Source: Halomonas sp. 25-S5 (lineage in GTDB: Bacteria; Pseudomonadota; Gammaproteobacteria; Pseudomonadales; Halomonadaceae). Taken from it: 63,715 nucleotides of DNA. Where the stretch lies: positions 1-63,715 of the forward strand of contig NZ_JARANV010000023.1 of NCBI RefSeq assembly GCF_029889845.1, read 5' to 3'. The translations under genes were made by a program, and so were the position numbers. Positions 1-8,004 of this stretch are shown piece after piece. Positions within the stretch are counted from its first letter, which is position 1. Every line of letters begins with the position of its first letter. The notes under the pieces are model-generated. The model ran no database searches. It saw nothing but the letters and a program-made list of their open reading frames with translations, and was not told where the DNA came from.

Positions 1-136
1 ATAGGTTCAATTCGTTGGCTATGGCCTGCATCTTGTTGGAATCTAGTTCGTCGGATTGCGGAAATACTGCGAGCGGGTTTCCAGAAAATGCTCGGTCAGT
101 GAAAACATCGAGAAGGTAATAATGGTGTTTATTCAT
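1..136 (-). CDS. PhzF-family isomerase, N-terminal fragment cut by the window edge
   Basis: Only the first 45 codons are present, read leftwards from an ATG at 136. The peptide contains DVFTDRAFSGNPLAVF followed by a Met-Gln-Ala-Ile-Ala helix, which is the typical opening of PhzF/epimerase-like proteins (a diaminopimelate-epimerase fold). No catalytic residue beyond this segment is visible. It follows the TetR gene on the same strand after about 190 bp, so it could be part of that regulator's neighbourhood. The family call rests on this N-terminal motif alone; the substrate cannot be inferred. Confidence 0.7.
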   Translation of the reverse strand, partial: MNKHHYYLLDVFTDRAFSGNPLAVFPQSDELDSNKMQAIANELNL

Positions 137-322
137 TAATCGTCGAGGTCCGTGTGGGTGATTGAAGTGGTCCCAGAAATTCGGGCTAGACGCTAAGCCT
201 GCATCCTTCGGTCACACATAAGCGCTATGTCGGGAAACGTGACAAAGGTAAAATTGCGAATTGGAGCTATCGCTATCCATTGATACAACTCTCTTTTTAC
301 CACCAGCTTAACTCTGGTGCCA

Positions 323-982
323 TCAAGGGATCGCCCAGTTCGCCCCGCCTTCATGCGTCAACGGCCGGGTGTCCAGTGCCAGCAATGGCGCAAGCGCCGC
401 CCAGGCATCGTCCACGGCTTCGGAACCGAACAGGTAAGCATTGACTATCATTCCATCCAGCATTATCTGCACGAGGCGAGCCAGGTGCGCATCTGGCTTG
501 CCGCACTGTTCCGCCAAAATTTCCTCGATCAGTCCCCTTACTTCATTTTTGTGCCAACGCGAGAGCAACAGCAAGGAGGCCGGCTCCCGGGCGTGCTCTT
601 CGGTCGCTCTGAGAAACATGCATCCGTGGAACTGCTCGGAGGCGAACCAGCGGGCATGCCAGTCAAAGACGGCACGTAGTCTTTCCTGAATTGTTTCCCG
701 ATCCTCCACGGCAGCCTTAAGGGACGCCATGAAGCGCTCATGCCGCTGTTCCAACACCACCTCCACCAGCGCTTCCTTGCTGGCGAAGTGGTTATAGAGC
801 GTCATCTTCGAGACGCCGGCCTCGTCTCGGATTCGATCCACGCCGACTGCCTGATAGCCAAATCGGCTCTTCGACGCCGGGTGTGGAATTCGGGCCACCA
901 GCTCTGTGACACCACTCGACGGAACACTACCTGGCAAATGATCCGAGCAGCCGAACCATACACGTACCTGTAGCTCCCCCAC
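323..982 (-). CDS. TetR/AcrR-family regulator with a disrupted N-terminus
   Basis: The recognisable part starts at FGYQAVGVDRIRDEAGVSK and continues with the recognition helix MTLYNHFASKEAL, the classic TetR helix-turn-helix. A normal all-alpha ligand-binding domain follows, containing WFASEQFHGCMF, a motif common in the AcrR-like branch. The first helix of the DNA-binding domain (normally an ILxAAxxLF pattern before FGYQ) is absent. About 45 unrelated residues, read through a scar near 880-1048, take its place. The frame stays open, so a product could be made, but DNA binding is doubtful without helix 1. It may be better treated as a pseudogene. The target is unknown; the PhzF-like gene downstream is a candidate. 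Confidence 0.6.
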   Translation of the reverse strand: MGELQVRVWFGCSDHLPGSVPSSGVTELVARIPHPASKSRFGYQAVGVDRIRDEAGVSKMTLYNHFASKEALVEVVLEQRHERFMASLKAAVEDRETIQERLRAVFDWHARWFASEQFHGCMFLRATEEHAREPASLLLLSRWHKNEVRGLIEEILAEQCGKPDAHLARLVQIMLDGMIVNAYLFGSEAVDDAWAALAPLLALDTRPLTHEGGANWAIP

Positions 983-1048
983 CTAGAGGTACCTGAGCTC
1001 CCTATTTTACTAGCGTGTATAGCATGAATAGCATTCTCTAGGTCCTCC
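880..1048. other. Rearrangement scar between two truncated genes
   Basis: This stretch separates the point where TetR homology stops (about 880) from the point where TauE/SafE homology stops (about 1048). It holds two imperfect copies of TACCTGAGCTCCC (near 963 and 990) and a small repeat ATAGCATGAATAGCAT near 1019. I see no gene in it. It looks like residue left by a mobile element or a deletion that joined two partial genes, but no transposase or clear terminal repeat remains. Confidence 0.4.
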
Positions 1049-1222
1049 TAAGCCCTGGACCGGAATCAGCGCCGCCGCCGGCATCACCTGGGCCAGCGCC
1101 ATGATCATCAGCACCCCGCCCCCAACGCCCACCGCGGCGGTGAACGCCGAGGTGAACACCGACAGCAGCACCAGCACCAGGTTGATGCCGCCCGACAACG
1201 GTGACAGGCTTTCCAGCAGCAT
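1048..1222 (-). pseudogene. TauE/SafE-type sulfite/anion exporter, 5' fragment
   Basis: Read leftwards from an ATG at 1222 (GGAG six bases upstream; a GTG at 1240 is also possible), the peptide contains FTAAVGVGGGVLMIMAL followed by a proline-alanine-rich turn, the first transmembrane helix and glycine motif of TauE/SafE (DUF81) permeases. Similarity stops abruptly after PVQGL, and an unrelated 10-residue tail reaches a stop at 1010. Intact members have about 250 residues and eight helices, so about four fifths of the gene is missing. The break point faces the break in the neighbouring TetR gene, so one event probably damaged both. Confidence 0.65.
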
Positions 1223-1361
1223 CGACGTCTCCAGGGTCACGAGAGGACGCCACTATACCCGAGCTTGGGCTCGCCTCGTCGAATGCAATCCCATCCCCAG
1301 CATCAGGCCATCGGCATCGCACAGAGGCATGAGGCCTCCCAGCGATTCCGGCACGACGTGG

Positions 1362-2105
1362 TCAATCGTCGCTCAGCATGTGGTCACGCAGCTTCTGCTC
1401 GTCGAGCACCACCAGGCGCTGGCGGTCGATGTTGATGACCCCCTCCTCGCGCAGCCTGGCCAGCAGGCGCGACAGGGTTTCCGGGGTCATGGCCAGCTGG
1501 GCGGCCAGCCAGCGCTTGGGAATCGTCAGCCGCACCACCCGGGGCCCCCTGGCACGGCCCGCCGGGAGCTGGCGCAGGATGTAGCTGACCAGGCGCGCCA
1601 TGGCGTCGGCCTGGGTCAACAGCGCCATGTCCTCGAGGCGCTCGGTGAGCTCCAGGGCCAGGTGGCTCATGAACTCCGCCCGGCAGGCCGGCTGGCGGTC
1701 CATGATCTCGCGGCAGCGTGCCGCGGGGATGGTCAGCACATGGGTGCGGCGCAGGGCCTCGGCGGAATAGAGGTAGACCCCGGCGCTGGACACCATGCTC
1801 AGCTCGCCCAGTGTGCCGCCGCGCTCCACGCAGCGGATGGTCGCCAGGTGACCGTCGCCGGCGCTGCGCACCAGGCGCACCGCCCCGCTGATCACCACGT
1901 AGAGCCACTCGGCCGGGGCATCCTGGCGGAACAGCCACTCACGGGTCTTGAGGGTGCGCACCTCGGTGTCCTGCAGCAGGGCCTCGAGCTGGTCCTCGTC
2001 GAGGTCGCCCAGCCAGGGCACCCCACGCACCAGCTCGCGCAGCTGCCGGGGCCGGAACAGCAGCTCAGTCGAGGAACTGGGTACCGGGGCAGTATCCGTA
2101 GACAT
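1362..2105 (-). CDS. Crp/Fnr-family transcription regulator, DNR-like (no Fe-S cysteines)
   Basis: A cyclic-nucleotide-binding-type beta barrel (roughly residues 20-140) is followed by a long dimerisation helix and a C-terminal winged helix with the recognition segment MTPETLSRLLARLREEGVI. The ATG at 2105 has GGAGG eight bases upstream and overlaps the end of moeA by 41 bases, so it is probably the last gene of the nar-moa-moe unit. The N-terminal cysteine cluster of Fnr is absent, so it should not sense oxygen through a [4Fe-4S] cluster. In denitrifiers such proteins are usually DNR/NnrR-type NO sensors or NarR-like nitrate regulators. It is a good candidate to bind the TTGAC/T-N4-A/GTCAA boxes seen before narK1, narK2 and norC; this is inference from context. 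Confidence 0.8.
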   Translation of the reverse strand: MSTDTAPVPSSSTELLFRPRQLRELVRGVPWLGDLDEDQLEALLQDTEVRTLKTREWLFRQDAPAEWLYVVISGAVRLVRSAGDGHLATIRCVERGGTLGELSMVSSAGVYLYSAEALRRTHVLTIPAARCREIMDRQPACRAEFMSHLALELTERLEDMALLTQADAMARLVSYILRQLPAGRARGPRVVRLTIPKRWLAAQLAMTPETLSRLLARLREEGVINIDRQRLVVLDEQKLRDHMLSDD

Positions 2106-3321
2106 GGCCTTCCTCCACAGGGGTGTCGGCATCGATGATCAGGTAGCCATGGGCCTGGCTGGCGGCCCCGAGCATATGGGAGCCCTGCCCGCCGGCCAGG
2201 CGTGCCACGAGGGCACCGCCGGTCCAGTCCAGCACCACCCTCAGCAGCTCGCGCCGGCCCCTCGGCGCCCGCCGGGAAAAGCCGGCGGTGACCGGGAAGC
2301 GCTGCAGCGCGGGCGGGGTGCGCCCCTGGCGCCCCTGCACGAAGGGCAGCGCCAGCCACTGCCAGCCCACCAGCGAGGCCACCGGGTTGCCGGGCAGGCC
2401 GATCAGCGGGGTACCGTCGCGAAGGGAGGGGCCGAGCCAGCCAAGGACGAAGGGCTTGCCGGGCTTTATCGCCACGCCGTGGAAGGAGATGCCCCCCAGG
2501 CGCTCCAGCACCGGGCGAACGTGGTCCTCCTCCCCCACCGAGACCCCGCCTGTACAGACTACCAGATCGGCCTGCTCGCCCGCCCGGGCAAGACATTGAC
2601 CCAGGTCAGCTGCGGTGTCGGCGACGACGCCCAGGTCGAGGACCTCGCAGCCTTGCTGGGCGAGCAGGGCACGCAGCATGGCGCCATTGCTGTTGTAGAC
2701 CTGGCCGGGCACCCAGGCCTGGCCGGGTTCAATCAGCTCGTCGCCGGTGCTGACCAGGGCCACGCGGACCCGTCGGCGCACCGTCACGGCATCGATGCCC
2801 TGGCTGGCCAGCAGGGCGATGGCCGCGGCATTCAGTCGGGTACCCGCGACCAACACCACGTCACCGGCGCGGCTCTCCTCGCCTCGGCAACGGATATTGG
2901 CGCCCTCGGCCAACTCCCCCTCGACGTGAACTCTCCCCGCGTCGTCCAGGCTCACCCTCTCCTGGGGCACCACGGCGTCCGCCCCCAGCGGCACGGGCGC
3001 ACCGGTAAAGATGCGCGCACAACCCCCGTCGGGCAGCCTGAGCACGCCGGCGCCGGCCGGCACACGCAGTGCCACTGGCAGGCCATCCGGGCTCGCGGCG
3101 AGCTCGCGACGACGCAGGGCATAGCCATCCATGGCGCTGTTATCGACGCCGGGCAGGTCGAGGCCGGCCCGGGCATCCTCGGCCAGTACCCGGCCGACGG
3201 CATCGACCAGGGCGACCCGCTCGCAGCCGGCCACCGCCACGCCGCCCGCCACCATCAGGGCGCGGGCGTCGAAGAGATCCAGCAGGCCGGGAGTGACGAC
3301 CTCCGCGCAGCCGCAGTTCAT
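2065..3321 (-). CDS. moeA: Molybdopterin molybdenumtransferase MoeA
   Basis: A 418-residue protein, normal for MoeA. It inserts molybdate into adenylated molybdopterin to form molybdenum cofactor in the cytoplasm. Recognisable segments are LPGVDNSAMDGYALR (MoeA domain I), IFTGAPVPLGADAVVPQE, STGDEL, the MogA-like VVCTGGVSVGEEDHV, and the loop LIGLPGNPVASLV. The start at 3321 overlaps the moaB stop by four bases, so the two are probably translationally coupled. Its place behind narGHJI suggests it supplies cofactor to NarG; a housekeeping moeA elsewhere in the genome is possible. Confidence 0.93.
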   Translation of the reverse strand: MNCGCAEVVTPGLLDLFDARALMVAGGVAVAGCERVALVDAVGRVLAEDARAGLDLPGVDNSAMDGYALRRRELAASPDGLPVALRVPAGAGVLRLPDGGCARIFTGAPVPLGADAVVPQERVSLDDAGRVHVEGELAEGANIRCRGEESRAGDVVLVAGTRLNAAAIALLASQGIDAVTVRRRVRVALVSTGDELIEPGQAWVPGQVYNSNGAMLRALLAQQGCEVLDLGVVADTAADLGQCLARAGEQADLVVCTGGVSVGEEDHVRPVLERLGGISFHGVAIKPGKPFVLGWLGPSLRDGTPLIGLPGNPVASLVGWQWLALPFVQGRQGRTPPALQRFPVTAGFSRRAPRGRRELLRVVLDWTGGALVARLAGGQGSHMLGAASQAHGYLIIDADTPVEEGHVYGYCPGTQFLD

Positions 3322-3902
3322 GCCCCGGCCCCTTCCGCCATGTCCTCGTCGGCGCTCACCTGCCGGGACGCGCAGTGCCTCGCCTCGGGCAGCACCATGG
3401 CGACGAAGTTGCAGGGCCGGGTACGGGCGTCGAGCTGGGCGGCCAGGATGCCGTCCCAGGCAGTGGCGCAGGCCTTCGGCGAGCCCGGCATGGCGAACAC
3501 CAGGGTGCGGTCGATCAGCCCGGCCACCGCCCGGGACTGGAGGGTGGAGGTGCCGATGCTGGCAAGCGAGAGCTGACGAAACAGCTCGCCGTAGCCGTCG
3601 ACCGCCTTGTCGAACAGCGGCGCGAGCGCCTCGGGGGTGGTATCACGGGGCGTGAAGCCGGTGCCGCCGTTAACCAGGATCACCTGGATGTCCTCGCGGA
3701 CCACCCAGGCCGAGACCACCGCGCGGATGCGGTAGACATCGTCAGGCACGATGCGCCGCTCCACCAGGGCGTGGCCCGCCTCGGTGAGGCGCTCGGCAAG
3801 CAGGTCGCCGCTGCCGTCCTCGTCGAAACCGCGGGTGTCGGAGACGGTAAGCACGGCGATGCCCAGGGGCGCGAAGGGCGTATTGGCATGAACGTGGGCC
3901 AT
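3318..3902 (-). CDS. moaB: Molybdenum cofactor biosynthesis protein MoaB (MogA/MoaB family)
   Basis: A cytoplasmic molybdopterin-binding protein that adenylates molybdopterin before MoeA inserts the metal. It has the diagnostic motifs LTVSDTRGFDEDGSGD near the N-terminus and VNGGTGFTPRDTTPEAL in the middle, followed by the FAMPGSPKACATAW loop. I placed the start at the ATG at 3902, which has GAGGAGG seven bases upstream; an in-frame extension to 3986 lacks a binding site and adds unlike residues. It ends in a 4-base overlap with moeA. The length (194 residues) is normal. Confidence 0.92.
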   Translation of the reverse strand: MAHVHANTPFAPLGIAVLTVSDTRGFDEDGSGDLLAERLTEAGHALVERRIVPDDVYRIRAVVSAWVVREDIQVILVNGGTGFTPRDTTPEALAPLFDKAVDGYGELFRQLSLASIGTSTLQSRAVAGLIDRTLVFAMPGSPKACATAWDGILAAQLDARTRPCNFVAMVLPEARHCASRQVSADEDMAEGAGA

Positions 3903-3990
3903 GGGGTCCTCCTCGCCGCCCGCGGCGCGAGCGGCGTCATGGAAAGGAGAGTCGGAAGCGTCGGGGGCCAGGCCGGCCCCCTTCATGTGG

Positions 3991-4821
3991 CTACTGCATC
4001 AGGGCGCTGCCGCCCTCGTCGTCGAGCGATATCCCCTCGACCCCGATCTCGGCCTCCAGCGCCAGCAGGTAGTGGCGCAGGGCACGACGGGTGGCCTGTT
4101 CGCGAAGGCTGTGGCGGACGTGCTCGGCTACCTGCTCATAGGGCAGCTCGCGTCCCTCGATGCGCTGATCGATGGTGACGATATGCCAGCCATAGCGCGA
4201 GGCTAGCGGACGGTCATGGAGCCCCTCGGGCAGATGCTGCAGGGCACGGTCCAGCTCGGCCACAGTCTGTCCGGGCGCCAACCAGCCCAGGTCACCGCCC
4301 TCCTCCTTCGAGGGGCAGGCGGAGTGGCGCTGGGCGAACTCGGTAAAGCGCTCAGGCACTGCCTGCAGCTCGCGGACCAGCGTCTCGCCCAGGCGATAGC
4401 CGGCGTCGCGGGCCGGGGCGTCGTCCGGGGCAGCGGCCAGCAGCACGTGGCGTACCCGCAGGCGGGTGGGTTCGCTGAAGCGCTCGGGATGGGCGGCGTG
4501 GAAGCGGCGGCAGTCCGCCTCGGCGGGCTCGGGCACATCCAGCTCCCGCTCCAGCAGCTCGGCGATGGCGGCATCCGCCTCATCGACCGCCTCGGCCACT
4601 CCCAGGGCCGCCGCCCGCTGGCGCAGCAGCTCGCGCACCACCAGGGCGCGGGCTGCCTTGAGCTGGGCGGTGCCGGCGCTGTCCGCCGGGTGGTGCTGCA
4701 TCTCCTCGGCAATGGCGGCCTCCTCGATGGTGGCCTCGCCGACCCGGATGGGCGGGGGGCTCGCGCCCCCGGGGATCATCTCGATATCGATCTTCTGCAT
4801 GGCTAAATCCTTGAAACTCAT
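3991..4821 (-). CDS. Parvulin-type peptidyl-prolyl cis-trans isomerase of the nar operon
   Basis: The C-terminal half is a PpiC/rotamase domain: LRVRHVLLAA, then FTEFAQRHSACPSKEEGGDLGWLAPGQ, then the terminal RYGWHIVTID. The N-terminal half is an alpha-helical region like that of NifM/SurA-type proteins. No signal peptide is seen, so it should be cytoplasmic. A PpiC-type gene directly after narI is a known arrangement in Pseudomonas nar operons, where it is thought to help assembly or folding of the nitrate reductase. The ATG at 4821 has GAGG about nine bases upstream; an ATG at 4800 with AAGGA is equally plausible. A palindromic element separates it from narI. Confidence 0.85.
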   Translation of the reverse strand: MSFKDLAMQKIDIEMIPGGASPPPIRVGEATIEEAAIAEEMQHHPADSAGTAQLKAARALVVRELLRQRAAALGVAEAVDEADAAIAELLERELDVPEPAEADCRRFHAAHPERFSEPTRLRVRHVLLAAAPDDAPARDAGYRLGETLVRELQAVPERFTEFAQRHSACPSKEEGGDLGWLAPGQTVAELDRALQHLPEGLHDRPLASRYGWHIVTIDQRIEGRELPYEQVAEHVRHSLREQATRRALRHYLLALEAEIGVEGISLDDEGGSALMQ

Positions 4822-4850
4822 TTCGACCGGCCTCGGTTAAGAGGGCTTTT

Positions 4851-4945
4851 CCGGGGGCAGGGCTACGAGGAGGCGCTGTGAACCCTTCCCTGGGCGCTAC
4901 CGACGCCATCCCTGGCGTAGGACCTCCTCTACGCCCTGCCCCCGG
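4851..4945. repeat. REP-like palindromic extragenic element
   Basis: Two 23-base arms (4851-4873 and 4923-4945) are inverted repeats matching at about 20 positions. The roughly 50-base loop contains a second hairpin, ACGCCA-TCCC-TGGCGT. It lies between narI and the PPIase gene inside the operon, so it would form a strong nested stem-loop in the mRNA. I recall similar structures around GGCGCTxxCGACGCCATCC as interspersed repeats in Halomonas genomes, but could not check this. It may stabilise the upstream nar message or reduce downstream expression. Confidence 0.6.
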
Positions 4946-4980
4946 CGCCCCTTGCCAGCAGTATGGGCAAAGGCCTGGTC

Positions 4981-5658
4981 TCAGCCCCGCTTGCGCACCA
5001 GCTGGTAACGACGCGTCACGTAGCCGAAGGGCACGCTCCAGACGTGGACCAGACGGGTGAAGGGGAAGACCAAGATGATGGTCAGGCCCACCAGGATGTG
5101 CAGCTTGTAGATGAAGCTCAGGCCCTCGAGGTAGGTGGCCGCACCGCCCTGAAAGAAGACGATGGACTGTGCCCAGCCGGCAAGCTGGATCATCACGCTG
5201 CCGTCCAGGTGGCCCAGGGCGGGGATGATGGTCAGGAGGCCCAGCGAGACCTGCACGACCAACAGCACGATGATGACGGTATCCATTGTGCTGGACGAGG
5301 CCCTCACCCGCGGGTTGGTCAGGCGGCGATGGGCCAGCATGGCGCCTCCCACCAGGCACATCACGCCGGCGATGCCGCCGACCAGGATGGCGATTAGCTG
5401 CTTGGTCCCGGCGCTTATGAAGGGCGCGTAGACCCAGTGCGGGGTCAGCAGGCCCACCAGATGGCCGAAGAAGATCACCAGGATGCCGACATGGAAGAGG
5501 TTGCTGGCCATGCGCATGTTCCGGGAAGTCAGCATCTGGCTCGATCCGGTCTTCCAGGTGTACTGGCCATGATCGAAACGCAGCAAGCTACCGACCAGGA
5601 AGATGGTGCCGGCAAGGTAGGGGTAGAGCCCGAACAGCAGGGTATTAAAGTAGCTCAT
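4981..5658 (-). CDS. narI: Respiratory nitrate reductase gamma subunit NarI
   Basis: The diheme cytochrome b membrane anchor of the NarGHI complex, which takes electrons from quinol at the periplasmic side and passes them to NarH. The 225 residues contain five hydrophobic segments. The first (YLAGTIFLVGSLLRFDHGQYTWKTGSSQML) and the last two (KLHILVGLTIILVFPFTRLVHVWSVPF) carry the conserved histidines that ligate the two hemes. The ATG at 5658 overlaps the narJ stop by four bases (ATGA); the extended frame to 5823 belongs to narJ sequence. Confidence 0.95.
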   Translation of the reverse strand: MSYFNTLLFGLYPYLAGTIFLVGSLLRFDHGQYTWKTGSSQMLTSRNMRMASNLFHVGILVIFFGHLVGLLTPHWVYAPFISAGTKQLIAILVGGIAGVMCLVGGAMLAHRRLTNPRVRASSSTMDTVIIVLLVVQVSLGLLTIIPALGHLDGSVMIQLAGWAQSIVFFQGGAATYLEGLSFIYKLHILVGLTIILVFPFTRLVHVWSVPFGYVTRRYQLVRKRG

Positions 5659-6443
5659 GACTGGTCTCCTTGATGCCTGGCGGCGACGGAGGCGGGATCG
5701 AGGACCCGCACCGCCTCGCTGTGCGTCACGTTCTTGCGCTCGGCGAGTCGCCGGCCCTCGGCAGATTGCAGGGCGCAGTCCTCGTCGGAGGCGGCACTGA
5801 AACGCACCGCTTCTTCCTCCCACACCTCGTCCAGCGCTTCCGGGGTGTCATCGGACGCCTCCTCCTTCACCGTCTCGCGGTGGGCGTCGACGTCCCCCTC
5901 GGCGCCGATCAGCGCCAGCAGCGCCAGCGGCACCAGGGCATGGTCGGCGTCACGCTCCTCCAGCCGAGCAGCAATCAGTGCCAGGATATGGCGAATCTCG
6001 CCCAGCCAGCGGCCGATGTCGGCCTCCGGGCGGGTCGAGAGGTACTCCAGGAATAGCGGCAAGTAGTCGGGTAGCTCACGGGCATCGAGCTCGAAGCCCG
6101 CGGCGCTGTACTCAGCCATCAGGTCGACCATGGCCTGGCCGCGATCGCGGGACTCGCCGTGGACGTGCTCGAAAAGCAGCAACGAGGTGCTGCGCCCCTT
6201 GTCGAACAGTGCCACGTACTCAGCCTGCAGCTCCATCAGGTCGGCCTCCAGCAAGCGCTGGCACCAGTCCATCAGGCGGGTGCGCAGCGCCGCCTCCCAG
6301 CGGCGCTCGGCGTCGAGGAGCTCGATCATCTCCGGTGCGGCAGCCTGGAGCTCCGCGGAGGGGTAGTCGAGCAGCCGGGCCAGCACGCGCAGGCTCAGCA
6401 TGTCCGGCTCCGCGGCGGGGTGTTGCAGTGCTGCCTCAGCCAT
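5655..6443 (-). CDS. narJ: Nitrate reductase molybdenum cofactor assembly chaperone NarJ
   Basis: A TorD/NarJ-family cytoplasmic chaperone that holds apo-NarGH during cofactor insertion and membrane docking. The N-terminal region LRVLARLLDYPSAEL and the central LFEHVHGESRDRGQAMVDL followed by DYLPLFLEYLS are the usual NarJ landmarks. The C-terminal tail is long and acidic, as is common in NarJ. The start at 6443 overlaps the narH stop by eight bases; the upstream extension is only the narH sequence read in another frame. It has 262 residues, slightly longer than the E. coli protein because of the tail. Confidence 0.93.
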   Translation of the reverse strand: MAEAALQHPAAEPDMLSLRVLARLLDYPSAELQAAAPEMIELLDAERRWEAALRTRLMDWCQRLLEADLMELQAEYVALFDKGRSTSLLLFEHVHGESRDRGQAMVDLMAEYSAAGFELDARELPDYLPLFLEYLSTRPEADIGRWLGEIRHILALIAARLEERDADHALVPLALLALIGAEGDVDAHRETVKEEASDDTPEALDEVWEEEAVRFSAASDEDCALQSAEGRRLAERKNVTHSEAVRVLDPASVAARHQGDQS

Positions 6444-8004
6444 GACGCACCTCCTCGGCTTTCTCATCGCTCTGCGGATCAAAGGTCTCGACCGGCTGGA
6501 CCAGGGTGGTGGTCGTCTTGCGACCGCCGAAGAGGCTCTGGCCGCTGTCGCCATGGCAGCCGTCGCCGAAGCTGAAGCCGCAGCCGCCGCGCTCCGGGAA
6601 GGCCTCGGTGGCTATCTCACGGTGGCTGGTGGGGATCACGAAGCGGTCCTCGTAGTTGGCGATGGCCAGGTACCGGTACATGGATTCCACCTGGGCCTCG
6701 GTGAGCCCCACGCTCTCCAGCACTTCGGTCTCGGCCTTACCCTCGACATGCTTGCCACGCATATAGAGGCGCATGGCCATCAGCCGCTTGAGCGCCAGCA
6801 CCACGGGCTCCTCCTCGCCGGCGGTGAGCAGGTTGGCCAGGTACTTGACCGGGATGCGCAGCGACTCGATCTTGGGCATCACGCCGTCGAACTCGACGTT
6901 GCCCGCCTCGGCGGCGGACTGGATCGGCGACAGCGGCGGCACGTACCAGACCATCGGTAGGGTGCGATACTCGGGGTGCAGCGGCAGCGCCAGGCCCCAG
7001 TCCATGGCCAACTTGTAGACCGGCGAGGCCTGGGCGGCGACGATCACGTTGTCGGTGATGCCGTCCTTCTTCGCCTGGGCGATCACTTCCGGGTCGTTGG
7101 GATCCAGGAATATCTCGCGCTGGCGATGGTAGAGGTCACGCTCGTCCGGGGAGCTGGCCACTTCCTCGATACGGTCGGCGTCGTAGAGCAGCACGCCGAG
7201 GTAGCGGATCCGGCCCACGCAGGTCTCGGAACAGACGGTCGGCTGGCCGGCCTCGATGCGCGGATAGCAGAAGATGCACTTCTCGGATTTCCCGGTCTTC
7301 CAGTTGTAGTAGATCTTCTTGTAGGGGCAGCCGGAGATGCACATCCGCCAGCCGCGGCACTTGTCCTGGTCGATCAGGACGATGCCGTCCTCCTCACGCT
7401 TGTAGATCGCGCCGCTCGGGCACGATGCCACGCAGGTCGGATTGAGGCAGTGCTCGCACAGGCGCGGCAGGTACATCATGAAGGTGTTCTCGAACTGACC
7501 GTAGATGTCGGCCTGGATCTTCTCGAAGTTCGCGTCCTTGCGGCGCTTGGCGAACTCGGTGCCGAGGATCTCTTCCCAGTTCGGGCCCCATTCGATCTTG
7601 TTCATGCGCTGGCCGGAGATCAGCGAACGCGGCCGCGCGGTGGGCTGGTGCTCGCCCTGCTTGGCGGTGTGCAGGTGCTGGTAGTCGAAGGTGAACGGCT
7701 CGTAGTAGTCGTCGATCTCCGGCAGATCGGGGTTGGCGAAGATGTTCGCCAGCACCCGCCACTTGCCGCCGATGCGCGGCTCAATGCGGCCATCCTTGCG
7801 GCGCAGCCAGCCGCCCTTCCACTTGTGCTGGTTCTCCCACTCCTTGGGATAGCCGATGCCGGGCTTGGTCTCGACGTTGTTGAACCAGGCGTACTCGACG
7901 CCCTCGCGGCTGGTCCAGACGTTCTTGCAGGTCACCGAGCAAGTGTGGCAGCCGATGCACTTATCGAGGTTGAGGACCATGCCTACCTGGGAACGAATCT
8001 TCAT
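6436..8004 (-). CDS. narH: Respiratory nitrate reductase beta subunit NarH
   Basis: The iron-sulfur electron-transfer subunit, 522 residues. Four cysteine groups are visible: CIGCHTCSVTC from C16, CEHCLNPTCVASC, CRGWRMCISGC (tryptophan replaces one cysteine, as expected for the [3Fe-4S] cluster), and CIFCYPRIEAGQPTVCSETC. Together they hold three [4Fe-4S] clusters and one [3Fe-4S] cluster linking NarI to NarG. The start at 8004 overlaps the narG stop by four bases. The protein lies on the cytoplasmic face, bound to NarG. Confidence 0.96.
   Translation of the reverse strand: MKIRSQVGMVLNLDKCIGCHTCSVTCKNVWTSREGVEYAWFNNVETKPGIGYPKEWENQHKWKGGWLRRKDGRIEPRIGGKWRVLANIFANPDLPEIDDYYEPFTFDYQHLHTAKQGEHQPTARPRSLISGQRMNKIEWGPNWEEILGTEFAKRRKDANFEKIQADIYGQFENTFMMYLPRLCEHCLNPTCVASCPSGAIYKREEDGIVLIDQDKCRGWRMCISGCPYKKIYYNWKTGKSEKCIFCYPRIEAGQPTVCSETCVGRIRYLGVLLYDADRIEEVASSPDERDLYHRQREIFLDPNDPEVIAQAKKDGITDNVIVAAQASPVYKLAMDWGLALPLHPEYRTLPMVWYVPPLSPIQSAAEAGNVEFDGVMPKIESLRIPVKYLANLLTAGEEEPVVLALKRLMAMRLYMRGKHVEGKAETEVLESVGLTEAQVESMYRYLAIANYEDRFVIPTSHREIATEAFPERGGCGFSFGDGCHGDSGQSLFGGRKTTTTLVQPVETFDPQSDEKAEEVRHG

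Noticed and set aside
1101..3576. Long open frames on the plus strand opposite the Crp/Fnr, moeA and moaB genes.
   Set aside because: They are shadows of GC-rich coding sequence on the other strand, rich in Arg, Gly, Pro and His, with no domain or ribosome site.
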